Below, one piece after another: positions 40,511 through 50,453 of a stretch of 64,000 nt of DNA (positions are counted from its first letter, which is position 1; each line of letters begins with the position of its first letter). The notes below the pieces were generated by a model. That model had not been told where the DNA came from, searched no databases, and saw nothing but the letters and a program-made list of their open reading frames with translations. The DNA comes from Acrasis kona (taxonomy: Eukaryota > Heterolobosea > Eutetramitea > Acrasida > Acrasidae), in the NCBI GenBank assembly GCA_026419775.2, contig JAOPGA020000603.1, positions 1 through 64,000 of the forward strand, written 5' to 3'. Position numbers and translations under genes: made by a program.

Positions 40511-41890
40511 ATGAAAGAAAATTGTACTTCACTTCAAAAGAGACTTCATACCTCAGACCGTTATGTCATCGAATTTGACTTATTGATCGAAGATGCAGAA
40601 GCAATGAAGCACTTCTCAGTGTATCTAAGTAAATCACTCAATCTAGAAGGCTTCATGTTCCTACACAAATTGAAGACGATAAAATCGCCCTTGACTAGCC
40701 CTCAAGAGAAGGTGTTTGCTATAAAGGAGATATACTACACATACATCTCAATGGACGGTTACAACACCATAAATATTGATGACAAAACTCGTCGGTTGAT
40801 AGAAAGTGACATCAAACAATCAAACCAATTATGCACTGATGAATTAGTTGTCGACTTTGATATATTCGTTAGAGCAGAAAAGGTAGTTATGAAGGAACTA
40901 AAGGAGGATGCATTCCCAAGATATATAAGAAGCGTTGAGTTTGCAGAGTTTCTTCACTCAAAGGGAGAAAAATACATTAAGAACATTTCAACAAACGCTT
41001 CTTTTAATGCCAGTGATGAAGTTGTATTTAGATCAAGTGACTTTAATAGTGCATTACTTACGGATAAGGACATTGAGTTTATTCTAAAAATCAACGATAA
41101 CGACAAAGGATGGGTTCCTATGCGTTCTACTTCTGGTAAATTCATAGGATGTTACATTTCAAGAAAATTGCACCACTCCGGTGACATGATAAAGGGGTTA
41201 AGATTGTGCAAGTTCGTGGGCAATCTGCCATACTCTGCCGAGCACGTACTAAGGTCTATTACCTTGTTTAAAACTTCCAAAATTTATGACCGCAATCAAA
41301 AGGTATACGAAGAATTGGATTATGTCAAAACAAGCAGAAAAGGTGGCATACCGTTTTCCCTGTGCTATGCGTACTGGGAGGGAGTTCTCAACGTTCCACT
41401 GGTGAGAAGAAGAAAATGCATCCAAGTCTCCACGATAGTGTATGACACTGAAAGGAAGGCTTACATATGGTTTGGCAAGGTATGTTCTCATTTGCATTCA
41501 CATCAACTTACATTTTTCTAGTCCACCAGAACAATTAACAAAAAGTTGGAATTAGCCTTGAATGCGAACAACAAGAGAAAAGAGGCAGAAGAGTTGGACT
41601 ACCATTGGAGCTATTGCATCTATGAGACGGGTGAAGATGAGTGTAGATATGTGCACACGGTTTATGCAGACATCAAATTGAATAGTCTGGTTGATTCATT
41701 ATTCAAAATCAACATGAAGAGAAGAGCAAAAGGTCTGCACGAGGGCTTCAGCAAGGTGTGTGACTATTGTCCAAGCCCAGGTGCAGCATGCAAAGGACAA
41801 GCCTATCTGCTGAGGACATTGGAAGACTTTAAAGCAAGATACATTCCACATTATGATTCAGTCAAGACTTGGAAAGTTTCGAGTGGATAA
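40511..41890 (+). CDS. RGS domain plus START-like lipid-binding domain protein
   Basis: Exons 40511-41479 and 41522-41890 (42-nt intron, phase 0) give 445 residues. Residues about 10-160 look like an RGS fold: FSVYLSKSLNLEGFMFLHKL, EKVFAIKEIYYTYISMDGYN, NIDDKTRRLIESDIK and EDAFPRYIRSVEFAEFLHSK (consensus F-x-x-F-L..., Y-x-x-F-...-S). Residues about 195-440 resemble a START domain: KGWVPMRSTSGKFIGCYISR, HVLRSITLFKTSKIYDRNQ and CRYVHTVYADIKLN, then a short Cys stretch CDYCPSPGAACKG. An RGS domain would accelerate GTP hydrolysis by G-alpha; the fused lipid-binding fold suggests membrane-lipid control. START assignment is weaker than RGS. Confidence 0.65.
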
Positions 41891-41905
41891 AATTTGTACT
41901 TTTAT

Positions 41906-43580
41906 TTATTTTTGATTTACATTAATTCCTCTACTCCTTGCTCTGGTCAGCAGTGGCGTCAAGGATGGTTGTTGCTGTTCGTTCTGTATTTGATTGTTCG
42001 TGGAAATGATTGGCGGTGCCGCTCCTCCTCTTATCACTGTTCCTCTCGTCCTACTCATCCTCCTTCCATCCTGATCAGCAGCTGTTCTTGTTTCTTGTTC
42101 CATCAACAAGCGATTGGTCTGTATCACCTTGACCTCTCCCTCGCTTGGATCGACAATGTTTGATCGAAGAGGAGACACGTCTCTAGATGGGTCGATGATT
42201 TGTATGGATGGATCCATCACATCATTGTCGCTCACAGTACTGCCTGACCTAGCTTTGCTGGTAATGATTGCACGCTGTCGCTGCTTGGGTCGATTCGCAA
42301 TGAGCTGATTGATTCGATCGATTTCTGATTGGTCATGATGGAGATCGCCATCATCGCTAGGTTGTGAGGATGATGGCATGGGTGGAATTGGTGGTGGTTT
42401 CTTTTGTGGTGGTGATGCCTTTAATAGTGCAGTCATTGGAGAGTCAGTGGTTGGAGAGATGGGTATGGATGCGGATGGTACTATTAGACTAGCAGGCGTG
42501 TTCATCAACCTTGTACCCCTTGATCTCCTGAGTAGAGCAGATGAACTTGGAATGGATTGATTCACATCATCATGATCGGCAGTGGTAGCAACAACAGAGG
42601 GGGGTGATGGTTTTGGTGGTTTTTCAGAGTTGATGAGTGGTGATGGTTGATTGATTGAAGTGGTGGTGGAGGGTGAAGGTTGACGTCTCGATATCATGAT
42701 AGTACCTCTTGCTCTTTTGGGTTGATTGGATTCATCTGTTGCAATGGTTGCTGTGTTGGTTGAATCAACCACAGTAGCGACTGCATCTGGTGATTGATCA
42801 GTGGTGGTGGTGGTAATTGGTGTTGCTACATCACGTTTGGGAGGCGTCATGATGACTGTACCTCTAGTCCTCTTTGTAATGGATGATCTTACTTGATTGA
42901 TTGGCTGTGATGTGGTGATTGGTATTGGAGTGGTATCGTCATTTACAGATGGTTGTGATTGATTTGTTGTTACAGTAGGTGCAGTAGTAGTAGATTGATT
43001 CTGTTGATCAACAGATGGTTGTGATTGTTCATTATTCATCACGTTAGTAATATCAGATGGTGGTATCACTACTGGTGGTGATGCTTGTTTCGTTTGATCA
43101 TCAATAGATGTGGTATTTGATTGTGTTGTGGGTGATTGTTTTTCGATCGCTGGTGCAGTTGGAACCACCAATTGTTCTATAGCATTGATGATGGGTGGTG
43201 CTGTTGTGATTGGTTCTGTCACGATGGGAGTGGGTTCAGATGCAACTATTACAGGTTCTGTTACGATGGAAGGAGCAGGTTGAACTGTGGATTCTAATTT
43301 GGGAGGTGCAGGTTCAGTCACAACAGGAGCAGAATCAGCTACAGCAATAGTGGGTTCGAGTACAATGGGAGCAGTCTCAGCAACTACCACAGGAGTAATT
43401 TCCAATTGTTTAGGAGGTGTTTTCGCAATGGTTCCTCTTGATCTAGTCAATGCAGGTTCAGTTGCAGCAGGTGGAGTAACTACCACAGGTTCAGCTGTGA
43501 TTGAAGGAGTAGCTTGAATCGAGGGATCTAATTGTTTGGGAGGTGTTTTTGCAATAGTACCTCTTGATCTAGTCAATACA
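41906..43580 (-). repeat. Repeated R-x-R-G-T short linear motif in the LRR protein tail
   Basis: Copies on the minus strand are LTRSRGTIAKTPPKQL at about 43522-43577 and again 43403-43452, KRTRGTVIMTPPKR at about 42831-42880, KRARGTIMISRRQP near 42680-42725, RRSRGTRLMNTP near 42491-42540, and SRTRGTVIRGG near 42009-42060. A final RARSRGINVN ends the protein. Diverged forms (KRARATLIRSRSP, RRPRSALNRSS) lie near 43750-43930. Spacing is irregular, in disordered sequence. Confidence 0.7.
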
Positions 43581-46500
43581 GGCTCGCTCACAACAGGTGG
43601 GATGACTTGATCATGCACTGCCGATGATTCTGATTTGATATCAGGTGCACACGATGTAGAGGAATGATCTACTCGTGTCAACGATAACGTAGAAGATGAT
43701 TCATCAACAATTGGTACGCTAGGTAATTGTTGTTCGCTTGATGAATCTTCTACGCGACTTGAAGGCGACCTAGATCTAATCAATGTGGCTCTCGCTCTCT
43801 TCATTGCTGGTGGTGCTTGTTCGCTAGTAGCAACTGATGCATCAGGTGCCGATGATTCCTTCGCTAGCGGTGCTAATGTTGGTGACGTGATGACCGATGA
43901 TCTATTGAGGGCTGATCTAGGTCTCCTAGTCGAAACAACACCAATAGTAGATTCAACATGTTGCTTAGAGTCATCATGATGATCGTCACCACCATCATTC
44001 GTCGATTCTCTCTTTGTCCCAGGTGCAGGGAAGCTCTGACGAATCGAAGTATGATGATGACTAGCATGTTTCACTTTGGATCCAACCACCTTGAACGATC
44101 TAGATGTATTGGATACATCATCATTCGCGATGGGTTGTTGTTGTTGTTTATGATTAATACTAGTGTTGATGGATGTTTGTAGTGCATTGGTCACATCCAC
44201 ACAAATCTCATGTTGAACATCGGATCGTTTGGTTGACGATGATGAAGATGACGATGGTTGATTGTGCCCGATTAATAACTTTTTGATATCGTACATGAGC
44301 GTGTTGCGCGATGTTTCGTCTTGACACACCAAGTGCCACCGATTAGAATGAACGAATTGTGAATCCGATTGTTCACAATCAGAATCAGAATCATCCAAAT
44401 CATCAGAATCAGAATCAGAAAGCGATTCGTCTTGTTTGAACGAGATGACGAATTCGACCACCTTGTCCACGCTCTTTTTCAAATGTAAAATGTGCGTGGT
44501 GGGTCTCTTTGCAAATACATGGTATTGCTTATTGTCGTGATTGGGCCATTCGTAACAATGTGGTTCGTTGATCAAGTAAATGTGTTGACGCGTCATGATC
44601 AATGTGAACGGAATCAATGGTGCGCCCCTCACGATCTTCTTCTTCTTGTCCGCGATGCCTATGCCAGTGCTTAGATAGGCCGTGCATGGGAATGCATGGG
44701 GGTGAAGCGGGGGATATGTTGGTTGACCGGGGTAATCGTTTAACTTTTTCCAGAACAATAGGGCTTGTACCTTGATGTGCTCTCCAGGACACACCTGTGC
44801 TTCGAAGCTAGATGCAGATTCGGTGTGTAATTTCAAATTTTGTAACGACGGGATCCATCTGCCATGCAACATTGCATCCAGATAACTGGATATCAAGTGA
44901 TTGGTGACGTGATTGGCCCTGGTGAATAACAAATAACCACCCTCTCCTGATTTCTCGAATTCCAATTTGACGATTTGACCGCTGTGATGGACGCGTATAT
45001 TCATCAGGTGTTTGAGCGGTTGTTTGGCCAATACTTGTAATAACTTGCTTGGTGGCGGGTGATCCAATCCTTCTAATTTGTAATTCAAATCTTGTAACAG
45101 ATAAAAGTAACGATTGGATAATATCACCGCCACGCTCCATTCTTGTTTGGTTGCATTTTGTCCCTGCACCACCAAGTTGGCATACATGACGTGTAACATT
45201 TTCTCATCTGGTTTTTGAAAAATGTGCATGCTGCAATGGAGAGAGTAATTTAAATCTTGTTGGATGATCAATTTGATGTTGGGTCGTTGTTTGTCTGGAT
45301 CGAATTTCTTCACGCTGGTTTTTAGTTGTTCAAAGTATGGTGAAAGTAAGGGATCGGTGTTGGGAATGTTATCGAATAAACGTGCGTGAGAGAATCTCTT
45401 GACTGGTTTCTGTGATTGACGTGTGGAGATGATTGGTGATGTGACTGCATGTGAGATGGTTGATTTGAAACGATTGGAAGGTGTGTGTTGGTGGTCCTTT
45501 TGTTGAACGTAGTTGGCGATGGATTGATTTAAAAGTAGTGTGAAATCCACCGGGTTGACCACCTGTGAGATGTTGGATTCGATGACTGGCAGTAATATAC
45601 TTTGTAGAAGCGTTTCCAATAGAGGTTCGGATATCACATAGTTGACAATGTGGTTGGTGAGGAATGTTGATCTGGTCGCTCCGAATTGTTCTGGGGTCAG
45701 GTTGAATTGTCCATCTTTCTTGATGAATGGATATTCACACTGCTTTAACGTTTCCAATTCATACATGCACCTTAACGGGTTGGTCTTTGAATCCATGTAA
45801 AATAAGTTGAGGTGATGAGTGATGGATGCGATGGATTCCATCCTCAAGAATTGACAAGACAAGTATGGCGTCTCGTTGTCCAAATCTTCGTATGGATGTA
45901 CAGATTGTCCCAAATCATATACAATGTAGTTATTGGTTGGGTACGGCACGTATTTTGGAATCTCTAAAACGACTGGTACTTGGCATTTTGTGGTTACAAA
46001 GTTTTCATCATCCTCATCTTTTGAAATATTTTCCGCTTGCTGGTCGACTTGTGCGGCTAAACCCTTGAGAGATTCAGGCACTTGGCTCTTCACAGCGCCA
46101 CCTCTCCGCTGCATCAAAGGTGGTTGTGCGTCGCTATTTAATTTGACGCTCTTCCTGATGGAATTTTTATCGACAAATGTTGCATTTTGTCTCTTGCCTC
46201 TAGCGCCGTTTGAGGAATTTGTATTGGATGGCTCGTCGTTTTGATAATATTCGCTTCCGTTTAAAATCAATAACCATTGATCTCCACCATCCTTTTTCAA
46301 GGCCTCCAAATGTTTCTGTACCATCTCGCTTCTTGAGTTCTCCGCAACCACATTGTTTTTTTGTTTGTGCTTGTCCATCTTTTCGTCGTCTGATGCGGAG
46401 GCATAATTGTTGCTGATGCGACGAAAGTAATCATCTTGAATGTCCACTGGGTCAAAAGTTGTGCTGTCGAATTGTTTTTCAAAATCAACGCTGGTGATGG

Positions 46501-47971
46501 GCGATCCAAGTTCTACTTCTGGTATGTGCTCTACGATACGATTTGGTTTTTTCTTCTTCTTCTTTTTTTTACAGGTGTCGACCTCCGTGCACACCGACTT
46601 CCAATCACTCAAAGTATCCTCGTCCAACAAGGTATCGTCCGATGAAGTTCCGCAACTACTTTCGGTGGATGTGTTTTCGTTCATGGTCTTGACACCAAAG
46701 AGTGACATGAATCCATCGTGATGAGATTTTCTTCCGTAACCCAACTCATGACTTGTGGCTGGTTGATCGTCAAGCACAAAATCGGAATGGCAGTGAAAGT
46801 GACTGCACACCAGTCCTCTATAATGTAACGTCTCCACTAGGCCCTTGTTACCGGTCAACCATAATGATTTTAATTTTTTCAAAACCCTGAGTGACTTGAC
46901 TTCGGCCCAATTATCTATTTTGTTCTTGCTCAAATTCAGCTTCTCGAGGGTACCTTGCAAATATTCCGTAATTCCGCATGTGGATCGAATTTGATTGTGT
47001 GACAAATCCAAATGCTTCAAGTTCCTAAATAACGAAAAAGAGTCGACGTGCAGCGACAGGATTTTGTTGTAACTCATATCTAGATAATCCAGCTTATGGA
47101 GCGGCTCACAAAGTATGTATTGTTGTTTGTTTTCGGTGGGATAGGAACCTATAATTTTATTTTGTGATACGTTCAAATGTTCCAAATTCTTTAGGCGATG
47201 GAAAATGTTTGATTTGTTGCCCATACATTCGTTGTCAATTTCAAACATGTAGACCATTGCACAATTATTGATCGTAACTTTTAAAAGGTTGTGCCACGGC
47301 TCCAAACTATAGTTGCTTAATATACAAGATGCAGACCGATATATTGGGGTGTTTGATACATGAATGCTCCGCACAAATGGCACCACTTTGTCAGCAGTCC
47401 TCCACTCAACTTTTGGTGAATCGTTAATAATTATACTTGTGAGTGCCGCGAACACATTAAAATCTTTCAGCGAGCAATGGCTTAATTCTAGAGATTCGAT
47501 TGCTTCCGCCCCACGAATATAGATGATGGAACTCTGCGTTACTTCGATAAATTTCAAATTTGAGAAAAAGTTAAGGTCAATTTCGGTTTCTTGACCATCT
47601 CCAAGTACTTGTAGACTAGAAATTCTTGAGAATGTGTTAAAAAGCATTTCAAGGTCAGAATTAGATAAGGCATTATCGTCAAGCAAGTTCCACAACCATG
47701 AGAACGAACCACTACGTTCGACTACAAGTAAATTAATAATTGATGATTCGTGGTTCTTACTTTCGCCAGCATCATGTTTTCTTTTCCATTCTCTCAGTCT
47801 AGCGTTTGTGTACCTCAAATTATTTGTGTTCAAGGAGAGTTTTCTGTCGTTCACAAGATTATCACCGAATTTCTCGATATATTGGGCAAGAAGTTTTATC
47901 AATATGTCGGCATTCTTCTCCACTTTAGTCTGCTGATATACTTCAAGGAGCTCCTCCTCGGTACTGCTCAT
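41906..47971 (-). CDS. Giant LRR protein with repeated R-G-T tail motif
   Basis: Single exon, 2,021 residues from ATG 47971 (MSSTEEELLEVYQQTKVEKN); earlier codons in the frame lack ATG. Residues about 110-390 are leucine-rich repeats (LEHLNVSQNKI, LDYLDMSYNKI, LKHLDLSHNQI, LEKLNLSKNKI, LKSLWLTGNKG). A folded region of about 600 residues follows with no recognised domain, perhaps PH-like (HIKVQALLFWKKLNDYPGQP; MTRQHIYLINEPHCYEW). Layout resembles STK11IP/nischarin-type LRR-PH scaffolds. The last about 600 residues are Pro/Thr/Ser/Gln-rich and carry at least six copies of a basic R-G-T motif. It is convergent with the RGS gene, 15 bp between stops, and divergent from the gene at 48075. Confidence 0.75.
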   Translation of the reverse strand: MSSTEEELLEVYQQTKVEKNADILIKLLAQYIEKFGDNLVNDRKLSLNTNNLRYTNARLREWKRKHDAGESKNHESSIINLLVVERSGSFSWLWNLLDDNALSNSDLEMLFNTFSRISSLQVLGDGQETEIDLNFFSNLKFIEVTQSSIIYIRGAEAIESLELSHCSLKDFNVFAALTSIIINDSPKVEWRTADKVVPFVRSIHVSNTPIYRSASCILSNYSLEPWHNLLKVTINNCAMVYMFEIDNECMGNKSNIFHRLKNLEHLNVSQNKIIGSYPTENKQQYILCEPLHKLDYLDMSYNKILSLHVDSFSLFRNLKHLDLSHNQIRSTCGITEYLQGTLEKLNLSKNKIDNWAEVKSLRVLKKLKSLWLTGNKGLVETLHYRGLVCSHFHCHSDFVLDDQPATSHELGYGRKSHHDGFMSLFGVKTMNENTSTESSCGTSSDDTLLDEDTLSDWKSVCTEVDTCKKKKKKKKPNRIVEHIPEVELGSPITSVDFEKQFDSTTFDPVDIQDDYFRRISNNYASASDDEKMDKHKQKNNVVAENSRSEMVQKHLEALKKDGGDQWLLILNGSEYYQNDEPSNTNSSNGARGKRQNATFVDKNSIRKSVKLNSDAQPPLMQRRGGAVKSQVPESLKGLAAQVDQQAENISKDEDDENFVTTKCQVPVVLEIPKYVPYPTNNYIVYDLGQSVHPYEDLDNETPYLSCQFLRMESIASITHHLNLFYMDSKTNPLRCMYELETLKQCEYPFIKKDGQFNLTPEQFGATRSTFLTNHIVNYVISEPLLETLLQSILLPVIESNISQVVNPVDFTLLLNQSIANYVQQKDHQHTPSNRFKSTISHAVTSPIISTRQSQKPVKRFSHARLFDNIPNTDPLLSPYFEQLKTSVKKFDPDKQRPNIKLIIQQDLNYSLHCSMHIFQKPDEKMLHVMYANLVVQGQNATKQEWSVAVILSNRYFYLLQDLNYKLEGLDHPPPSKLLQVLAKQPLKHLMNIRVHHSGQIVKLEFEKSGEGGYLLFTRANHVTNHLISSYLDAMLHGRWIPSLQNLKLHTESASSFEAQVCPGEHIKVQALLFWKKLNDYPGQPTYPPLHPHAFPCTAYLSTGIGIADKKKKIVRGAPLIPFTLIMTRQHIYLINEPHCYEWPNHDNKQYHVFAKRPTTHILHLKKSVDKVVEFVISFKQDESLSDSDSDDLDDSDSDCEQSDSQFVHSNRWHLVCQDETSRNTLMYDIKKLLIGHNQPSSSSSSSTKRSDVQHEICVDVTNALQTSINTSINHKQQQQPIANDDVSNTSRSFKVVGSKVKHASHHHTSIRQSFPAPGTKRESTNDGGDDHHDDSKQHVESTIGVVSTRRPRSALNRSSVITSPTLAPLAKESSAPDASVATSEQAPPAMKRARATLIRSRSPSSRVEDSSSEQQLPSVPIVDESSSTLSLTRVDHSSTSCAPDIKSESSAVHDQVIPPVVSEPVLTRSRGTIAKTPPKQLDPSIQATPSITAEPVVVTPPAATEPALTRSRGTIAKTPPKQLEITPVVVAETAPIVLEPTIAVADSAPVVTEPAPPKLESTVQPAPSIVTEPVIVASEPTPIVTEPITTAPPIINAIEQLVVPTAPAIEKQSPTTQSNTTSIDDQTKQASPPVVIPPSDITNVMNNEQSQPSVDQQNQSTTTAPTVTTNQSQPSVNDDTTPIPITTSQPINQVRSSITKRTRGTVIMTPPKRDVATPITTTTTDQSPDAVATVVDSTNTATIATDESNQPKRARGTIMISRRQPSPSTTTSINQPSPLINSEKPPKPSPPSVVATTADHDDVNQSIPSSSALLRRSRGTRLMNTPASLIVPSASIPISPTTDSPMTALLKASPPQKKPPPIPPMPSSSQPSDDGDLHHDQSEIDRINQLIANRPKQRQRAIITSKARSGSTVSDNDVMDPSIQIIDPSRDVSPLRSNIVDPSEGEVKVIQTNRLLMEQETRTAADQDGRRMSRTRGTVIRGGAAPPIISTNNQIQNEQQQPSLTPLLTRARSRGINVNQK

Positions 47972-48074
47972 GACATACAGTCCAATTGACAAGAATAACA
48001 AGTCAAAATTGTAAAGACAGGTACAAATGCAGATATCCAGAAACGTATGAATGTTGCAACTCACAGACCGGAAA

Positions 48075-48358
48075 ATGTCCGAGATCTATTGTGGTATTCT
48101 GAATTTTGATTTCAAAAGAGGTTTGAAGATGACTTCTTGTCGATAACCTTTGCGGCCACAGTGGAAGGCATATTATTTACCACTCGCCGATGTTATATAC
48201 TAATGAGTATTTTCCGTAACACAAACAAACTACCAAAAGAGGAGGCACATAAAGCTAAGTGTAGGACATTGACTGCAATTTCTATACCCCCAAAGGATGG
48301 AAAAACCGAAGTTTTTTTGATTCACGAGAATCAGATGACTTTTATAATTACATTTTAA
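48075..48358 (+). CDS. Small unknown protein
   Basis: Exons 48075-48120 (MSEIYCGILNFDFKR) and 48162-48358, joined by a 41-nt intron with weak donor GTTTGA and acceptor CCACAG, give 80 residues. The product has beta-like hydrophobic alternation (VEGILFTTRRCYILMSIF), a basic middle and a hydrophobic end (EVFLIHENQMTFIITF). The total comes to whole codons, which supports the model. No family is recognised. It is divergent from the giant LRR gene by 103 bp. Confidence 0.55.
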
Positions 48359-48423
48359 TCTTCGATTCTAATTCATAATATTTATTACACAGTTGTTTAT
48401 TGTTTTGTACATTATTGGTATCA

Positions 48424-49080
48424 CTAATCATTTTCATCTTCAAAATCGTCTTCAAACGTGTCATAATCATCTTGCGATCCATTATACTGATTTGCGCGCC
48501 TTATTTCCATGGTGCCTTTATTGTAGGGGTCTTCATCATCGCTGCTTTCCTCATAAGGATTTGAATCGTCAGTTTCATCGTTCTGCTTTTCGCTGTCGTT
48601 ACTTGAATCATATACAACTTTACCGGTATGGATTCTAGCTAGCTCTTGAGTGAAATTATTATCCAAATCATTCGTTCTACAATGAGTTGACTCAAACAAG
48701 CTATAATCAGGTGATTCGCTTGACCCGCTTCTGGTCGCATCAGTATTGATCGAACTACCACTCATTGCTCTTTCTATCACCGGAGATGTGTTACTTCTAA
48801 TAGAAACGCTACCACTAGTTTCGCTTTCGTTCTCTTTTCTAAAGTGATCTCTTTGTAGCTGGCTCCTCTGACTAACGTATTCTTGTTCATCTTTCTGCTG
48901 TTTACTGCGCCTAGCGGAGAGCAGTTGTCCTATCAGGGCGGAGGGTATTTTGCCAGCCGTGGATCTGGCGGAGCCTTTGACCTCCAAACTAATACCATAT
49001 TTGCAGCTGACTACTATGTCCGATGTGTCCAGTATGGGGACAAATTTATTTAAAGATATTAAACTCTTTACACTACAGAA
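48424..49080 (-). CDS. Ser/Asp-rich unknown protein, start not found
   Basis: The minus-strand frame is open from 49080 to 48424. It contains plausible N-terminal sequence FVPILDTSDIVVSCKYGISL, then LIGQLLSARRSKQQKDEQEY (helical, basic), a Ser-rich centre and an acidic end (DYDTFEDDFEDEND). There is no in-frame ATG before the Ser-rich middle, and the only ATG nearby (48998) is in another frame. The upstream gene on the same strand stops at 49108. Either a short spliced leader exon was missed, or a non-ATG start or sequence error is involved. No family is recognised. Confidence 0.5.
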   Translation of the reverse strand, partial: FCSVKSLISLNKFVPILDTSDIVVSCKYGISLEVKGSARSTAGKIPSALIGQLLSARRSKQQKDEQEYVSQRSQLQRDHFRKENESETSGSVSIRSNTSPVIERAMSGSSINTDATRSGSSESPDYSLFESTHCRTNDLDNNFTQELARIHTGKVVYDSSNDSEKQNDETDDSNPYEESSDDEDPYNKGTMEIRRANQYNGSQDDYDTFEDDFEDEND

Positions 49081-49107
49081 TTAGATTTGAGACTTTACGA
49101 CGAAAAG

Positions 49108-50235
49108 TTACTTTTGTGCGATCCTTGCTTGTACTTTTTCCTCTTGTTCAATTATGTATTCTGCTTTTCTAAGCTTTCTAATCAAGTTAAAAACTTTAAT
49201 GTAAGTATACAATCTGTGTTTTGGAGTTACCTTTGCTTCGGGCTTTTTCTTCTTTTTTGTCCTTTGGTGGTATGAGAAAGTTTTGATTGGATACTTCATG
49301 CATACTCTTATCCATTTTAAATCCAATGTGTGGAGTTGTCTTTGGAGTTGATGTGTATATATCCATTAATTTTGTGTCCTGCTTCAGTTGGGTAGCATTC
49401 TTTTCTGAAATGTTATTGACCAATTTTTTTGAAGAGAGTGATGGACAGTTGCTTAACAGTGGACGACCTTGAAACGAAGGTATAAAGCATGAAATTTCGC
49501 AGTTGTCAATAAACAAGCAGTCTTTAAACATTTTGTTGAGATAATTTTCAGAACTCTTGTAGCGAAAGGCGTAAGGCCTTGTTAGCACCTCCTACAGCAA
49601 TTTTTAAGAACGTGATAATTATAGCGCACGTACCCTCCATTTTAGAATGCTATCTACCACCTTCAAACCAGATATCTGTAAGTCCCTAAGAAAAAATAAT
49701 GCTTTTTTTTGAACCGCTAGAACGTCACTGAAAAGTTAATGTTTGTCGATAACGAACTTACTCTGTAGAGTGTGGGTTGCTTTTAATTGTTTTGACAAGC
49801 CTTTTGACTCTCATTAAACATCTCTCTCTTGCTTTGATGTGCAGCAGTACTACAATTGTTCTGTCTTTATACTCAACAATAGCATCAACCTAACAGGTCA
49901 CAAAAATCATACATTCAAAGACGTACTATCGAAGCAAACTTGCACAAGTTTTGATATGTTTTTACTGAAGAGAAACATTTTATATAAAACATGTCGTCCA
50001 AGATCGGCAACTTCACTAAGTTCACAAGATACTGATATTTCTTCAGTAGCTTCTCGAAGTTTTGTTCTATGATATCTCTGGGCATCAAATTTGTATCTTG
50101 GTTATTGTTTGATTGTACTTCTGATTGACTCCTTTGATGAGATACATTGGGAGGCTTCTTTGAAATACTGCTTAATATTGGCTCGCTAACCCTTCTTTGG
50201 GTGAAGCGAACCATATGAGGCTCATCAGTTGACAT
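49108..50235 (-). CDS. Five-exon conserved-looking unknown protein
   Basis: Exons 50235-49927, 49889-49762, 49727-49634, 49591-49231 and 49193-49108, separated by introns of 37, 34, 42 and 37 nt, total 326 codons exactly, for 325 residues. The N-terminus is disordered (MSTDEPHMVRFTQRRVSEPI). A helical core follows: NFEKLLKKYQYLVNLVKLPI, IVDAIVEYKDRTIVVLLHIK, VKRLVKTIKSNPHSTD and LRDLQISGLKVVDSILKWRE, then YKSSENYLNKMFKDCLFIDN. The basic end VFNLIRKLRKAEYIIEQEEK may form a coiled coil. No family is recognised. Standard ORF scans break it into fragments. Confidence 0.75.
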
Positions 50236-50453
50236 CTATTTTCCTGTAAAGTTTACCAGTTGAGCCGCTGAGTTCCAAATTCAATAACTTGTCTGCACAG
50301 ATTAATTTAAATAGATAGTCGTTAGAAGTGATTTTTTTGTTACATATCTTATGCACTAGAACGAGTCTTGATAGGTTGTAGATTTTTAGAGATATCCAAT
50401 AGATATTATATCAGTTCAGTTTTGTAACAAACGGAGTTCCGAAAATCAATATT

